29,263 nucleotides of DNA from Paraglomus occultum. Its lineage: Eukaryota; Glomeromycota; Glomeromycetes; Paraglomerales; Paraglomeraceae. The notes beneath the pieces were generated by a model. The model was not told the origin of the DNA and did not search any database. It saw only the letters and a program-made list of their open reading frames with translations. The DNA lies in the NCBI GenBank assembly GCA_910592205.1, contig CAJVPJ010000310.1, positions 1 to 29,263 on the forward strand, in the 5' to 3' direction. Each line of letters opens with the position of its first letter. Within the stretch, counting starts at the first letter, position 1. The position numbers and the translations under genes were made by a program. This document shows, in pieces, positions 1-9,278 of the stretch.

Positions 1-465
1 AATGCACCACACGGGACTACATCGGAGTATTCCACATGTGGAGCAGAAGCCATATCGAGAATAGCAATGGTAAAAGAATGTATCAGCAACCATGTAATAC
101 TTATCGTCATTGGACTTGGTAAACCCCTTTATGCGTCTGTTGCGTTCCTTAAGCCATAGGGTGTATCGTCTAAAGTTATTGTCATTCTTATTGTACTTGT
201 GCGTTGGTAGTGAGTATATTCTAGCAAACTCACTCACAAGTGTTGGTGTGCATTCTTCGCTACTTCCAAGTAATACCAGCGTTATCGTCTCATCATAACG
301 TTTGCATTTGCGAATGGCGTAGTAAACGTTGTCAATTTGAGTTGGTTCAACATTGGTGATTTCCTCGTAAGGTATCCATTCAAGTTTATTATCCTCACTC
401 ACATAACTGGATTCAACCAAGTTGTCAATTGCTGGATTCTTAATAGTCCCCGATGCTAACGACAT
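1..465 (-). CDS. Partial lineage-expanded protein with Cys-rich (zinc-ribbon-like) motif
   Basis: An open frame of 155 codons runs from the ATG at 465 (minus strand) to the window edge without a stop, so the gene continues outside. The start (MSLASGTIKN) is the first ATG of the frame, about 60 bases downstream of an ATTACGTCA sequence. Visible pieces are an acidic N-terminus, EWIPYEEI at about residue 30, a basic Arg/Lys-rich middle, then YGFCSTCGILRCSPVWC near residues 137-153. The four Cys are spaced C-x2-C-x4-C-x4-C, as in a small zinc-binding knuckle. From memory, EWIP(Y/F) boxes next to such Cys motifs occur in the very large kinase-like families of Rhizophagus. No kinase motif falls inside this fragment, so catalytic function cannot be claimed. 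It could equally be a non-kinase member or a broken copy. Confidence 0.6.
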   Translation of the reverse strand, partial: MSLASGTIKNPAIDNLVESSYVSEDNKLEWIPYEEITNVEPTQIDNVYYAIRKCKRYDETITLVLLGSSEECTPTLVSEFARIYSLPTHKYNKNDNNFRRYTLWLKERNRRIKGFTKSNDDKYYMVADTFFYHCYSRYGFCSTCGILRCSPVWCI

Positions 466-697
466 GTTTGAATGAACAAGTTTCACTCCGCTCCCTTTCA
501 GAAAGAGCATCTCAACGTTTATTGTATTACGTCACACGGGTGTTGGCCTCCGTGACTTATTTAATAGTTAAACAATTAAAAAAGACTAATACTAAACAAT
601 AGAAATTAAAAAAAAAAAAAAACATGACAAGACCTAACGAAAATATCGAAAATGAAAACTCTTGAACACGGTTGGTTGTAAAATTGCGCCAACGTTT
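466..697. other. Short intergenic spacer between two minus-strand loci
   Basis: No coding potential is seen. The spacer holds ATTACGTCA at 526-534, a bZIP/CRE-like half site about 60 bases upstream of the ATG at 465. It also holds a run of about 15 A at about 608-622, just beyond the stop of the next minus-strand locus. Assignment as promoter is inference from position only. Confidence 0.4.
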
Positions 698-1722
698 CAT
701 AACCGTATGTTTACAGGTTTAACACCTGAACAATTATCAAAATGTTCATTAATTTCTCCCATGCCATGTGACTTGCTTATCGACGTAACATTGTTAGATC
801 CTGTTATAACTACTTCTAGCGAGAATTCAGGAATTTGTATATCAAATACTTCACTAACTTTATTATTAATATTTTCTTTAATGAATACAGATAAATCGTG
901 TCTTAAGACTTGCTTTACTCTTTTGTTGTATGGAATTTTGCTTCCGGTATTTTGTGCTTGATTGATTCTAATCGGGTAGTTGTATGATCATCAATAATAG
1001 GATTTATCTCAGTAGAGATTGCATTTTGTGTGGAAGATGTTTTTCGTACCAATTGTTGCCCTCGGCAAATATTCTTTTCCCTATTTCTTTCTCTTGCCAT
1101 ATTACTAACCCTCTCCTTTTCCTGTAATTCCAAAAATTCATTAGTTTCTTTCTCTCCCGATGATAAAGTACAGGAGATATGAAAGATCGGCTACCCTTTT
1201 CCTGGAATCGGGTGTGTTATCGGAACTATTTTCTATTCGTTCAGGAGCAACATCAAAATTTGAAGTATTAGCAGATATATTAGATGCGGAAGTATTATTA
1301 GAATTTTTCATTTTGGTAGAGGTGGTATTAGATACTGGGTATCCTGCTTCGCAGACTTCACTTGGTTTATATTTCGGAAAACAAATTGCCGGAGGCGGTC
1401 ACACAGTGGCTATAATCTGGCTTCGAGTTCAAAGAACGATTTAACAATAAAGTTCTTTTCATCAGCTTTCGATTGCTTTTGTTCTAATTTCGCAACTCTA
1501 GCTTTAAGCTCATTATCTTTATCGTTCTGCTCCAGTTTCGCAAATCTGGATTCATGTTCTTCCAAAGCCTGTTTTAATTTTACGTTCTCAGCTTTATGTT
1601 CGATGTTCTCGGCCTCAACTTCTTTCTAAGTTCAGGAATTTCAGCATTCTCTTTTCTAAGTCGGACGCAAGCCTAAAGCTTAATTCTCTCAAGATATTAA
1701 TTGTTAATTGATCGTTCGACAT
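698..1722 (-). pseudogene. Decayed copy of a coiled-coil, Asn/Ser-linker family
   Basis: Reading the minus strand from the ATG at 1722 gives MSNDQLTINILRELSFRLAS, then a Glu/Lys/Leu heptad coiled coil (KLKQALEEHESRFAKLEQ). Next come a poly-Asn/Ser linker (SNNTSASNISANTSNF), a basic stretch (MARERNREKN) and a C-terminal segment ending GVKPVNIRL at the stop at 698-700. The pieces are in order but lie in different frames. A shift occurs soon after the start (about 1625-1660). A stop follows FFELEAR (about 1400). Further shifts fall near 1130-1200 and near 990. No GT-AG intron set repairs all of these. The order coiled coil, Asn linker, basic REK block matches, from memory, an abundant uncharacterised Rhizophagus family. 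Function unknown. It is either a pseudogene or a gene damaged by indel errors in the assembly; the in-frame stop favours real decay. Confidence 0.6.
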
Positions 1723-1937
1723 TGTTTTATTACAAAATAGAATATATTCAAAAGGTTAACCACACAAAAAAAATATTAGTAAAAATCGCACCGATGTGCA
1801 TTTGATTATAATAAAAATCAAATTTATTATTATTATTTACTGTATATACTATCAACACTATAGGTTTTCGTTTGCCTAACTAAATTATTATAATACGAAC
1901 GCGCGTATTAATGTTTTTAAAATGAAAAAATGGTTTG

Positions 1938-2041
1938 ATTGGTCGAGCGCAGTTCATTGTCTGGAGTCTGGAGTAGAGCACTGTCAACTAAGAAAAATTT
2001 CGGACACATGAATTTCTCTGTCCGGCACATGATCGACCAAT
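1938..2041. repeat. Nested inverted repeats carrying CCAAT-box cores
   Basis: ATTGGTCGA at 1938-1946 is the exact reverse complement of TCGACCAAT at 2033-2041. Inside lies a second pair, CGGACA at 2001-2006 and TGTCCG at 2019-2024, and a near direct repeat CGGACACATG / CCGGCACATG. Both outer arms contain the CCAAT pentamer. The nest sits just upstream of the plus-strand reading frames beginning near 2064-2087, so it may be a promoter element, or the remnant of a small inverted-repeat element. Confidence 0.4.
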
Positions 2042-2086
2042 GATTGTGATTGTAATTGATTCTGATGGCGACAACGGTTCGAAATT

Positions 2087-2275
2087 ATGCGCGAAACTAT
2101 GTCTACTGACGCGTACTTCGAGGATTTAACTTACTGCTCGTTACTTGGCTTCCTGGAACACAAGCGTCCAACAAATAAAACCAAGCCCACAGTTTGTATA
2201 AGGGAACACTTCGTTTCATTTCTAAAAACGATACCATCAAGCCAGAAAGAAGAACTCGCGCGCAAGCTTGTCTAA
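2087..2275 (+). CDS. Short open frame, possible 5' exon of the downstream gene
   Basis: A 62-codon frame begins MRETMSTDAYFEDLTYCSLL and ends EELARKLV. Its composition (acidic and basic residues balanced, few rare repeats) is more protein-like than most short frames here. It lies on the strand of, and 275 bases before, the first exon I can support of the gene at 2551-4598. I could not find a clean GT-AG junction joining it in phase to that exon, so it is either an upstream exon with an unusual donor, a separate relic, or chance. No family is recognised. Confidence 0.25.
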   Translation: MRETMSTDAYFEDLTYCSLLGFLEHKRPTNKTKPTVCIREHFVSFLKTIPSSQKEELARKLV

Positions 2276-2301
2276 AACATTTTAAGGTGAAGTTTCCACT
2301 T

Positions 2302-2470
2302 TACCTTTGTGTCGTACGTCAATGGAGAATATTGTTAGCTTGCCATTGTCCTATCCCATCCTCATGCGACCTCTGTGTCGTCGAGGGAGCTATTTTGTTC
2401 GACCTCTGTGTCAATGGGGGATGGCCTCTGTGCCGGTGCGGATTCCACACTACCTCCTAACCTCTGTGTC
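2302..2470 (+). repeat. Interspersed CCTCTGTGTC decamer repeats
   Basis: The sequence ACCTCTGTGTC or a one- or two-base variant recurs at about 2302 (CCTTTGTGTC), 2368, 2401, 2423 (CCTCTGTGCC) and 2459. The first three copies are spaced 66 and 33 bases apart, a multiple of 33; the later spacings are 22 and 36. The segment is markedly richer in G+C than its surroundings. It may lie in an intron or 5' region of the gene at 2551-4598. Function unknown. Confidence 0.5.
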
Positions 2471-2550
2471 TTTCGCGTGTGTCCCTTTGGTGCAACATAT
2501 TCTCCAAAATGATTTAGAAGTAGCTACTCATCAAACTCTCTATAAACTAG

Positions 2551-4598
2551 GAACAAGCTGATTCAGTGGCGGTGAAACAATATTGGTCGGAAATGCAAAA
2601 GAAACAAGTGGATGATTTGATTTCTCTCGAAGAGGTTAGAATTTTAATTCCTGAAACCTTGCCTTGACCTGCAGCTGAAACATCCATTTTAGTCTTTACA
2701 TGTTCTAGATGCGACAAAAGATACACGAGATCAAGGTCACTTACTACGAAAAACAATTACAAACATTGTTGAAAAATGGAGTACTGCAAACCATATACTT
2801 ACGGAAAATAACGCATTACAATCAAATTTTCTTAATGTAAGTTGCAAAATAAATCGAATTTTATTGTACTTATAACAAAAATGTAAACAAAAAGATCAGG
2901 TATTTAAATGATTTTTCTGTAAAATAGGTAAGAAATGACAATGTTGCCAATGCCTATTTTAAAGGCACTAGTTCGGAAAAGGTTAAAGAACCCCGAGAGA
3001 ACGGAAAGTCGGCCTGTAAAGATAATTTGAGAGATGCTGAGGACCCGGATTATGAAGGATTGTCATTATTATTCGATGAATCAAATGAAGATGCCCTTGT
3101 GGAATGTATTGATGAAAGAGTACTCGAGCATGAGAATATATTGCCACAAGTTAGCGGTAATAACGTCTCAAAGGTAAAATTTAATGTTTAACAGTTGGAA
3201 ATATATATTTTCAGTAGGCTCATTATATTACCCTCAATAGGATCAACGAAAAAATATCGATGCAGACATTGTCGAATCTTTTTACAAATATCAAAAGACA
3301 ATTCCAAAAACCCGTAGAGTTTTTACGTATGTTTATTCTTTTCTTAATAATGGCATGATTACTGATACATTCTATTATTTCGATCCAATAGTCCCGCATA
3401 TTGGGGAATTCTAGACTTAACCGGAGAAAGTTTATATGATTGTAAGACTCTCACGGGAGAGGCCATACTACAACTTTCACAAGAATTTGCTGACAAAATT
3501 TCCTGGAAAACAATGCCACCAGAAAAGAATGTACGAGAATACTTTGATGCTAATTGCGCGAAAAACGCAGATTACGATCATGACATCGGAAAATTAGATG
3601 CAAACATCCAGTTTATGTATGTATATGTTTTTTGATTATATTTTTTAATCTGGCTGACCCTGAATCTCTGTACAGGAAAAGCGGTGCATCTAATTTTCAA
3701 GGAATGATGACGGAGGAAGAATTAAAAATGAGTTTGACATTTCCTCTATTTCGTGGGATATTTACATCCGATAAAATTAAAAATGCTTGGTAGATCATTC
3801 ATTTACATTTGTATTTGAGAGTAGGTTTCAAATATTCAGAACTAATAATAACCATTCTACATATCCAGGGGAGAAATTCAAGCTTTATCCACAAATTATG
3901 CACGTAATGAAAAGGCGAGTTTTTTTAAAAAAGCAAGAATAGGTAGACGCGTTCGCATGAAAAGTATTCTTATCAAAACAACTAGTAAATTCGAAATTAT
4001 TTATGGAGAAGTATCGGGAGGGTTGGGTCCTCCTGGAATACCCACTGCCTGTCGTAAAAAGCGTTATCTTGACAAGGTAAAGCTTATGATAAGAATGCGG
4101 GACAGCATAAACGGACTTCTAAGAGAATGTAATCACGTAGCATTTGAAAAACGTACAAATTTAATTGTATACGGGTGGCTCCAGTTCGGTAAGTTTTGTC
4201 AACATTATTGTATTTATGTAAGTTGGATTTAATTGCTGATAATCTCCATTTCTATGTGTAGGTTTAGAATTGAACTTTTATGCCATGGATTGGTCAGGTG
4301 CCGGTATATACAGATTTGGGTTAGTGGATCGATGCAGATTACCGTCTGATGAGGATGAATTTGGGATACTTGAGGATGCGTATTGTATTCTTAAATTGCT
4401 TGAAGTAAGTGGTATCATTGCTAATTACATTACCATAAATAATTATCTACCTAACTTGATGATCAAATGTAGAACAAATCACTTGAGATCGAAAAAATAG
4501 TCAAACAACTACATTTAGAAAACACGAAAGGGAAACGAAGGCAAATTGCACCTGAAACTGATGCGGAATTGAATGAAAACCGCTCCCTTAAAAGATAA
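2551..4598 (+). CDS. Nine-exon uncharacterised protein of an apparently lineage-expanded fungal family (5' end not found)
   Basis: Exons are 2551-2634, 2693-2836, 2928-3173, 3241-3326, 3392-3616, 3676-3789, 3869-4188, 4262-4404 and 4473-4598 (stop). Every junction is GT-AG, most donors are GTAAG or GTATG, and the phases agree through all eight introns of 58-91 bases. They give 495 residues beginning EQADSVAVKQYWSEMQKKQ. Visible parts are a charged, probably helical N-terminal third, an acidic middle (DPDYEGLSLLFDESNEDALV), PAYWGILDLTGESLYDCKTL, then a conserved-looking C-terminal block with VSGGLGPPGIPTACRKKRYL, YGWLQFGLELNFYAMDWSG and GLVDRCRLPSDEDEFG. The tail is basic. I recall near-identical blocks from Rhizophagus proteins of unknown function; this is memory, not a search. 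The first exon is preceded by an in-frame TAG and an acceptor, so at least one 5' exon is missing. No enzymatic motif is recognised. Confidence 0.75.
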
Positions 4599-6057
4599 TG
4601 AAAATCGTGCACGTTACATTTATATTGCCAAGAAATTTTGCGCTCATAAATGCTATGTAACTGCAACAATTGATTGAATTAATTATATATAGTGAATTGT
4701 TAAGAATATCATATGAACGTGAAAAATTTCTTGAATAAAATATACGCGCGTTACAAATTGTAACGATTCTGCTTTCCCGAATTATTTTCAGTCGAAAATT
4801 TCGGCCAATGTTATGTTAATACTGATCGCAGGTTACGACTTTTAAAATGATTCCCTTTCTGGGTAAGCAGATCTGCACAATCAGAATTAATTACAAGATA
4901 GCGATTACGATAGCCACGGCTTTCTAAATCAGTAAGAATTGCTTTACTTTAAAGATCTGGTACGCCATTCTTTGAGTGGCTTGTCCGATCACTTTTGCCA
5001 AGAATCATTGTTATCAGCGGAGCTGGCATGGCCAATACAATAAAATAAATCCCGAAATCTTCATTAATGCTGTTTACTTTCCGATTTATCATATAGCACG
5101 ATATCTTATTGATATGCTTGTAATACACCCGAGATAGATTATGCAATGATTATCCCAAATGTAGATCCACGCGCCCGAAATAGATTTCACGTGTTAGTGT
5201 GTCAAAAATAGATCTACTATATCCGCGATTTATACATAAATATCGCCAACAAAATAAATTCTTTAGAATCAACTCTAAACTACAATTCTCGCAACAACCC
5301 AATATGTATGTCTCCCATTCTCATTGTACACATCACTCGCAAAATATGACGATTATAACACTCTTGAAGAGATGGTTCAAGAATCTAATCTGCACTAAAA
5401 ATGAATTATATATTGGGTATAATTATTAAATCTAATAGGTCTAATCCCTAATCATAATGCAAATCACATATAACTTCCATAATCACTACAAATAGGTTAT
5501 CTTCACATAACATAATTTTGAAATGGTCAATAAAGCATTCTACTAATATATCTACAAGGAGCAAAAACGTGTAGAACTAAGGGCTAATCTATATTATAAA
5601 AAATTGGTAAAACAATTACAAATGATAAAATTTATATATAGGAATACCTGTATATGAAAAATTATAATTATAGTAGTTTAACTGAATATGAAAAAAGCAA
5701 TACAATTCCTGGGGTTGCAATTGTGGTTGCTCAAAATGATTCCGAGAAAAGGTTGCTGAATTACGTGAGGCATTTCAAGCTCTCTCTAGATGCGAACAGG
5801 ATATATTTGTAATGGTTCAGCCGAAAACAATGAATGGCGGAGAAAAACCGCTAATCGAGGCCTAAAAAAAACGCGCACTAATAAAAAAACATTTTATTAT
5901 TGAGATTGCAGTACGCGTCTTGTCAGAAAACGTATCTCAATGTGTTGGGGTCAGTCACACCTCGAAAACGTCAGAAATTATCTAGCGGCGAATGGGATAA
6001 TACCGCGCGTTCATGGTAATGTCATAGTCAAACGAATGCCGCGATGAAAAACCAAAA
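4599..6057. other. AT-rich spacer with one short open relic
   Basis: No gene is supported. On the plus strand at 5740-5865 an open stretch of 41 codons encodes FREKVAELREAFQALSRCEQ and ends GGEKPLIEA. It has no upstream ATG and is preceded directly by a stop, so it could be a terminal exon or relic. On the minus strand 4949-5146 is open for 65 codons without recognisable features. The 5900-6050 stretch is richer in CpG-containing words than its flanks but shows no frame. Confidence 0.5.
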
Positions 6058-6059
6058 TA

Positions 6060-6083
6060 CAGTCAAGACTGGATATAACGATA
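6060..6083 (+). repeat. Left terminal inverted repeat, 24 bases
   Basis: It matches the reverse complement of 6865-6888 at all 24 positions. Identity ends immediately after GATA (GCCC follows on the left, CTCCC at the corresponding place on the right). Confidence 0.9.
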
Positions 6084-6365
6084 GCCCAATATAACGATAA
6101 CTGGATCTAACGATAAAATTTGTCATTACCAAAACGTTCTTATTTAATTTTACCTGGTTATACCGATTTTACTATTAAAACCTCGTTATTACATATAACG
6201 ATACGTATACGATGTACCAACTATTGTAGCAATATATTTTTATACCGATATTTTTGTGTGACATCTGCCCATGACCAATCAAAAACTGTACAACCCATTT
6301 CGTGTATCATATAACATATTCATTTCCCCGAATTTCAGACTTTCAACGTCTAATATTAAAAACAA

Positions 6366-6698
6366 ATGTTACTCAATAAACGAACTACCAGCGAAAACAC
6401 CCGATATCCAACAAAACGTTTGAGAACACGTTTGACCTTTGCACAAAAAAAGGATGTTTGTGTTAAACTCTCTAGTAAGCCCAAACCTTCTCAGGGAGAG
6501 CTTGCCGAAGAGTATGGAGTTAAACAAAATACAATTTCCGATATCTGGAAAAATAAGGAGAAGTGGTTGGCAATCAACTCAGAGTCAAAAGAGTTCAATA
6601 GGATGAGTAATCGTAGACCATTATTTCCGCAAGTAGAAGCCGCGTTAGTTACGTGGATTACACAAGCAATGCTAGATGGTTTTGTTATCAGAATGTAG
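6366..6698 (+). CDS. Truncated pogo-family transposase: CENP-B-like DNA-binding domain only
   Basis: The 110-residue frame lies wholly within the inverted-repeat element. Residues about 18-58 (KRLRTRLTFAQKKDVCVKLS to KQNTISDIWKNKEKW) have the pattern of a Psq/CENP-B N-terminal helix-turn-helix: a basic lead, a first helix, the turn at GELAEEYGVKQ, and a recognition helix at TISDIWKN. Residues about 80-108 (RRPLFPQVEAALVTWITQAM) resemble the start of the second CENPB/Tc5 helix-turn-helix. The frame then stops after DGFVIRM. A full pogo transposase is roughly 450-550 residues and carries a DDE/DDD nuclease, which is absent, so this is an internal-deletion product. If expressed, it could bind the element ends without cutting, acting as a repressor or being domesticated; that is inference. 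Confidence 0.8.
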   Translation: MLLNKRTTSENTRYPTKRLRTRLTFAQKKDVCVKLSSKPKPSQGELAEEYGVKQNTISDIWKNKEKWLAINSESKEFNRMSNRRPLFPQVEAALVTWITQAMLDGFVIRM

Positions 6699-6864
6699 TT
6701 TGTAGTATCACCGAATCTTTTCTTCAATAAAACTGAATATCAAACAAGATAGATCATATCTTGTATAACGATTTTTTTTCGTAACTACTATGTTATCGCT
6801 ATAAATAGAATTCTTGGTATTAACGATAACTCGCTATAACGATGAAAATGTGACCTAACGGGAG

Positions 6865-6888
6865 TATCGTTATATCCAGTCTTGACTG
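6865..6888 (-). repeat. Right terminal inverted repeat, 24 bases
   Basis: Exact reverse complement of 6060-6083, followed by the TA target duplication at 6889-6890. Confidence 0.9.
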
Positions 6889-6890
6889 TA

Positions 6891-7759
6891 TATTGTGCTT
6901 TTGCATTCCTATATCAGCTGTAAATTGTTCATATTAATATAAAGTAGTCAATATCTAAGAAGTCCAATAAGTAATAATTTGTGTCTTTACTATTATTTTT
7001 ATCCTTAATATTAATATTCATATTATTTATTATGAATTTCATGCATTCTACTTATATCTTGAAGCCAATTATAATACATTCCTTCTTTCTTTCATAACCT
7101 ACACAAATAGTAAAATTAATCTATTATAATTACACAGAGAACTTACATGAAAAAATACAACTCCTGGGTCAATATCACACCATTCCAAGACTATTACAAA
7201 CATTACATATTAATATTGGACTATAAATTTGATGTTCTCTGAAACAAACAGGTTGGTTTGTCATTTTCTGCAGTGGCTCTGATTTTGATTAGTGGAGCAG
7301 AGTCCACTCAAGTGATACTCCAATTGGTTAATAATCAATGTAGAGTCTAAGGGCATTGGCATTGGTTGGTTTTCTAGGGAAGGGTGGGGTGATTGATGAC
7401 TGATTTCAATCTGTTTAGGATCTCTTCACTGGAGCTGTCTGTATTCATATCTTCTGCATCATACAACCACTACTGATTAGTCACTGTTCTCTTTAAATTT
7501 ATATAATCCTTCTCTCAGTTCACTAACAGCCATTCACATCCGATCTTCACCATGACTCATACTATTGGTACCAGCAATTTTAAACCCTTCAACGTGCTTT
7601 GCCATTCAAGTTTCGTGATGTTTCCGCATAATTGTACTCTACAACATTATTAGTATGCGTACTACAAAAGTTTAAGCATCGCGCAATTATGATACCCAAA
7701 ATTTCCTCGACAGACGCACTTTTTGTTAGACATACAAATACCCAAAGCTTCCTACCACA
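6891..7759. other. AT-rich spacer, nothing recognised
   Basis: No frame, RNA-like structure or repeat could be supported on either strand between the transposon end and the tail of the next minus-strand gene. Confidence 0.5.
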
Positions 7760-7934
7760 TCACAGATAATTTGTCGATCCCACAAACAGAGATGTGAGAT
7801 GAAACCTATTTTGTAGCTGCAAATCCCTGGTCTGTGCGTTCAGATGTTCCAATGTGTCATTACTCTCCTCGGCCATTTTACCTTTATTATTTGCCACCAT
7901 TGCATCAAATACATTTAGACGCTCCTCAGTTATT

Positions 7935-9278
7935 TCATATCTCTCTCAATTTCGTCTGCATCAATGTCCACACAAGCTTCATAGCATCACCAATAACTTG
8001 CTCGAAATATTTCAACGCCTTTTCTTCGCCTTCACATCTCATTAGTCCATATAAATAGTCGACAAATCCAACGTTCATTTGAAAATGATTCGTGATATTA
8101 TTTAATGTATCTTCGGTAAAAGCTGAAGTCATACGAGTCAGGCAACCCTCACTTGCGGTTTGGTAATGTTGGTACGCAATGTGAGCTAGTGCTAGATTAA
8201 AGTAGCTAGCTCGTATAGCTCGCATCTCATCGCAGTCACTCTGAATTAACTGGTATATATTTTCGTCTATAATAGGAGGCGGTTGTATTTGGTGGATATT
8301 TTCGCAGACAGCCAGACGAAGTCTATTTCCAAACTTTGGAACGGGTGCATTTATTTTTTCTCTCTCATGCTCGTAATTATCCATTGGTTCTGCTTGAAAA
8401 CAAGGTTTTTCGGCGTGCTTCTGAGTTAGTTCGTTCAGTCGATCCATCATTTTACGTGACAGTATGGATCTTGGTTTCTCTACGTTTTTGGTACGAAGGC
8501 GTTTTTTCTGTCTCCTTGTCAAGCCTTTTTTGGTATTGCCCCAAATTGAAATAAAGAATGCAGTAAGCAAGAGCAAACATGTTGTTCAATACAATGAAAT
8601 TTTCAACACTAAAAGATTACTACCTATTGGCTTAAGCGGCTCATCAGGAGTGTTCGGAATGGGCTGAACCTGACTATCGTGAGCAAATTTTAGTCTTTTG
8701 CCGAAAATATTTTCGATCTTGAAAATCATGGTTTGTAAAAGAGAATAGCCAGGTTAGCATAATGCAGATGTTCAATATCATAAAAACTAGCATCAACGTA
8801 CCTCCTTAATTGACTCTGAATAACCAAATAAATGTGCCTTAGTTGTCCCGCGTAAATTTGCGCAAACTTCTGGGAAAGATTTGGTTTGAGTGTTTCCGTC
8901 AAAGAAAACATCATTCGCTTGGACAGGCAGTTGGAAACGGACCGACTTTCCCTTCTTGGAGGACGCCTCACCAACAAAGTTATTTTCGACTGGGAGAGAT
9001 TCCGGCGCAAAACAATCGACTCCTTGAAGGTCTCTTCCAGAGGGAACGTTATTACTTTGATCTCCCAACACACGCGGCAACTGGATTGCTTCACTTTCAG
9101 ACTCTATGTCCATGTCAGAGTCTCCTTGGCCGTCTACCTCGTCGTCAGATATTATTATATAGGAAATAGTGCTTTCACTCGTTGCTTCCACATCCTCAAT
9201 CACTACTGGATTACTGTAACTCCCTAGTGGTTGAATAATATTATGTGTGGGAGATATGGGCACTATCAAGTTATTCAT
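7935..9278 (-). CDS. Uncharacterised protein with SUMO-interaction-like motifs, three exons, possibly frameshifted at the 3' end
   Basis: Exons on the minus strand are 9278-8802, 8717-8624 and 8524-7935, with GT-AG introns of 84 and 99 bases and consistent phases, giving 386 residues. The start is the ATG at 9278 (MNNLIVPISPTHNI). The N-terminal 100 residues are acidic and contain two hydrophobic-then-acidic motifs, NPVVIEDVEA and SYIIISDDEVD, shaped like SUMO-interaction motifs. The exon 2-3 junction gives PIGLTRRQKKRLRTKN, a basic nuclear-localisation-like patch. The C-terminal part (from about residue 270) is helical: YFNLALAHIAYQHYQTASEG, then LMRCEGEEKALKYFEQVIGD. The frame stops at 7935, but protein-like sequence continues to a stop at 7760-7762 in two other frames (EACVDIDADEIERDM; TEERLNVFDAMVANNKGKMA). 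That pattern suggests two one-base deletions near 7980 and 7940. No family is recognised; a nuclear role is inferred only from the motifs. Confidence 0.6.

Larger units (their letters stand above)
6060..6888 (+). mobile_element. Non-autonomous pogo/Tigger-like DNA transposon, 829 bases
   Basis: The element starts CAGTCAAGACTGGATATAAC at 6060 and ends with the perfect reverse complement at 6888. It is flanked on both sides by TA (6058-6059 and 6889-6890), the target duplication typical of the Tc1/mariner superfamily. Ends beginning CAG and a CENP-B-like helix-turn-helix protein inside point to the pogo/Tigger/Fot branch. The word ATAACGAT or a close variant recurs near both ends and once internally, as expected of repeated transposase-binding sites. 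The internal gene lacks the DDE catalytic half, so the copy could move only with help from a full-length relative. Perfect ends and intact TA suggest recent insertion. Confidence 0.85.

Noticed and set aside
662-961. 99-codon plus-strand frame
   Set aside because: It is antisense to the decayed coiled-coil copy, whose minus-strand frame has the more protein-like composition.
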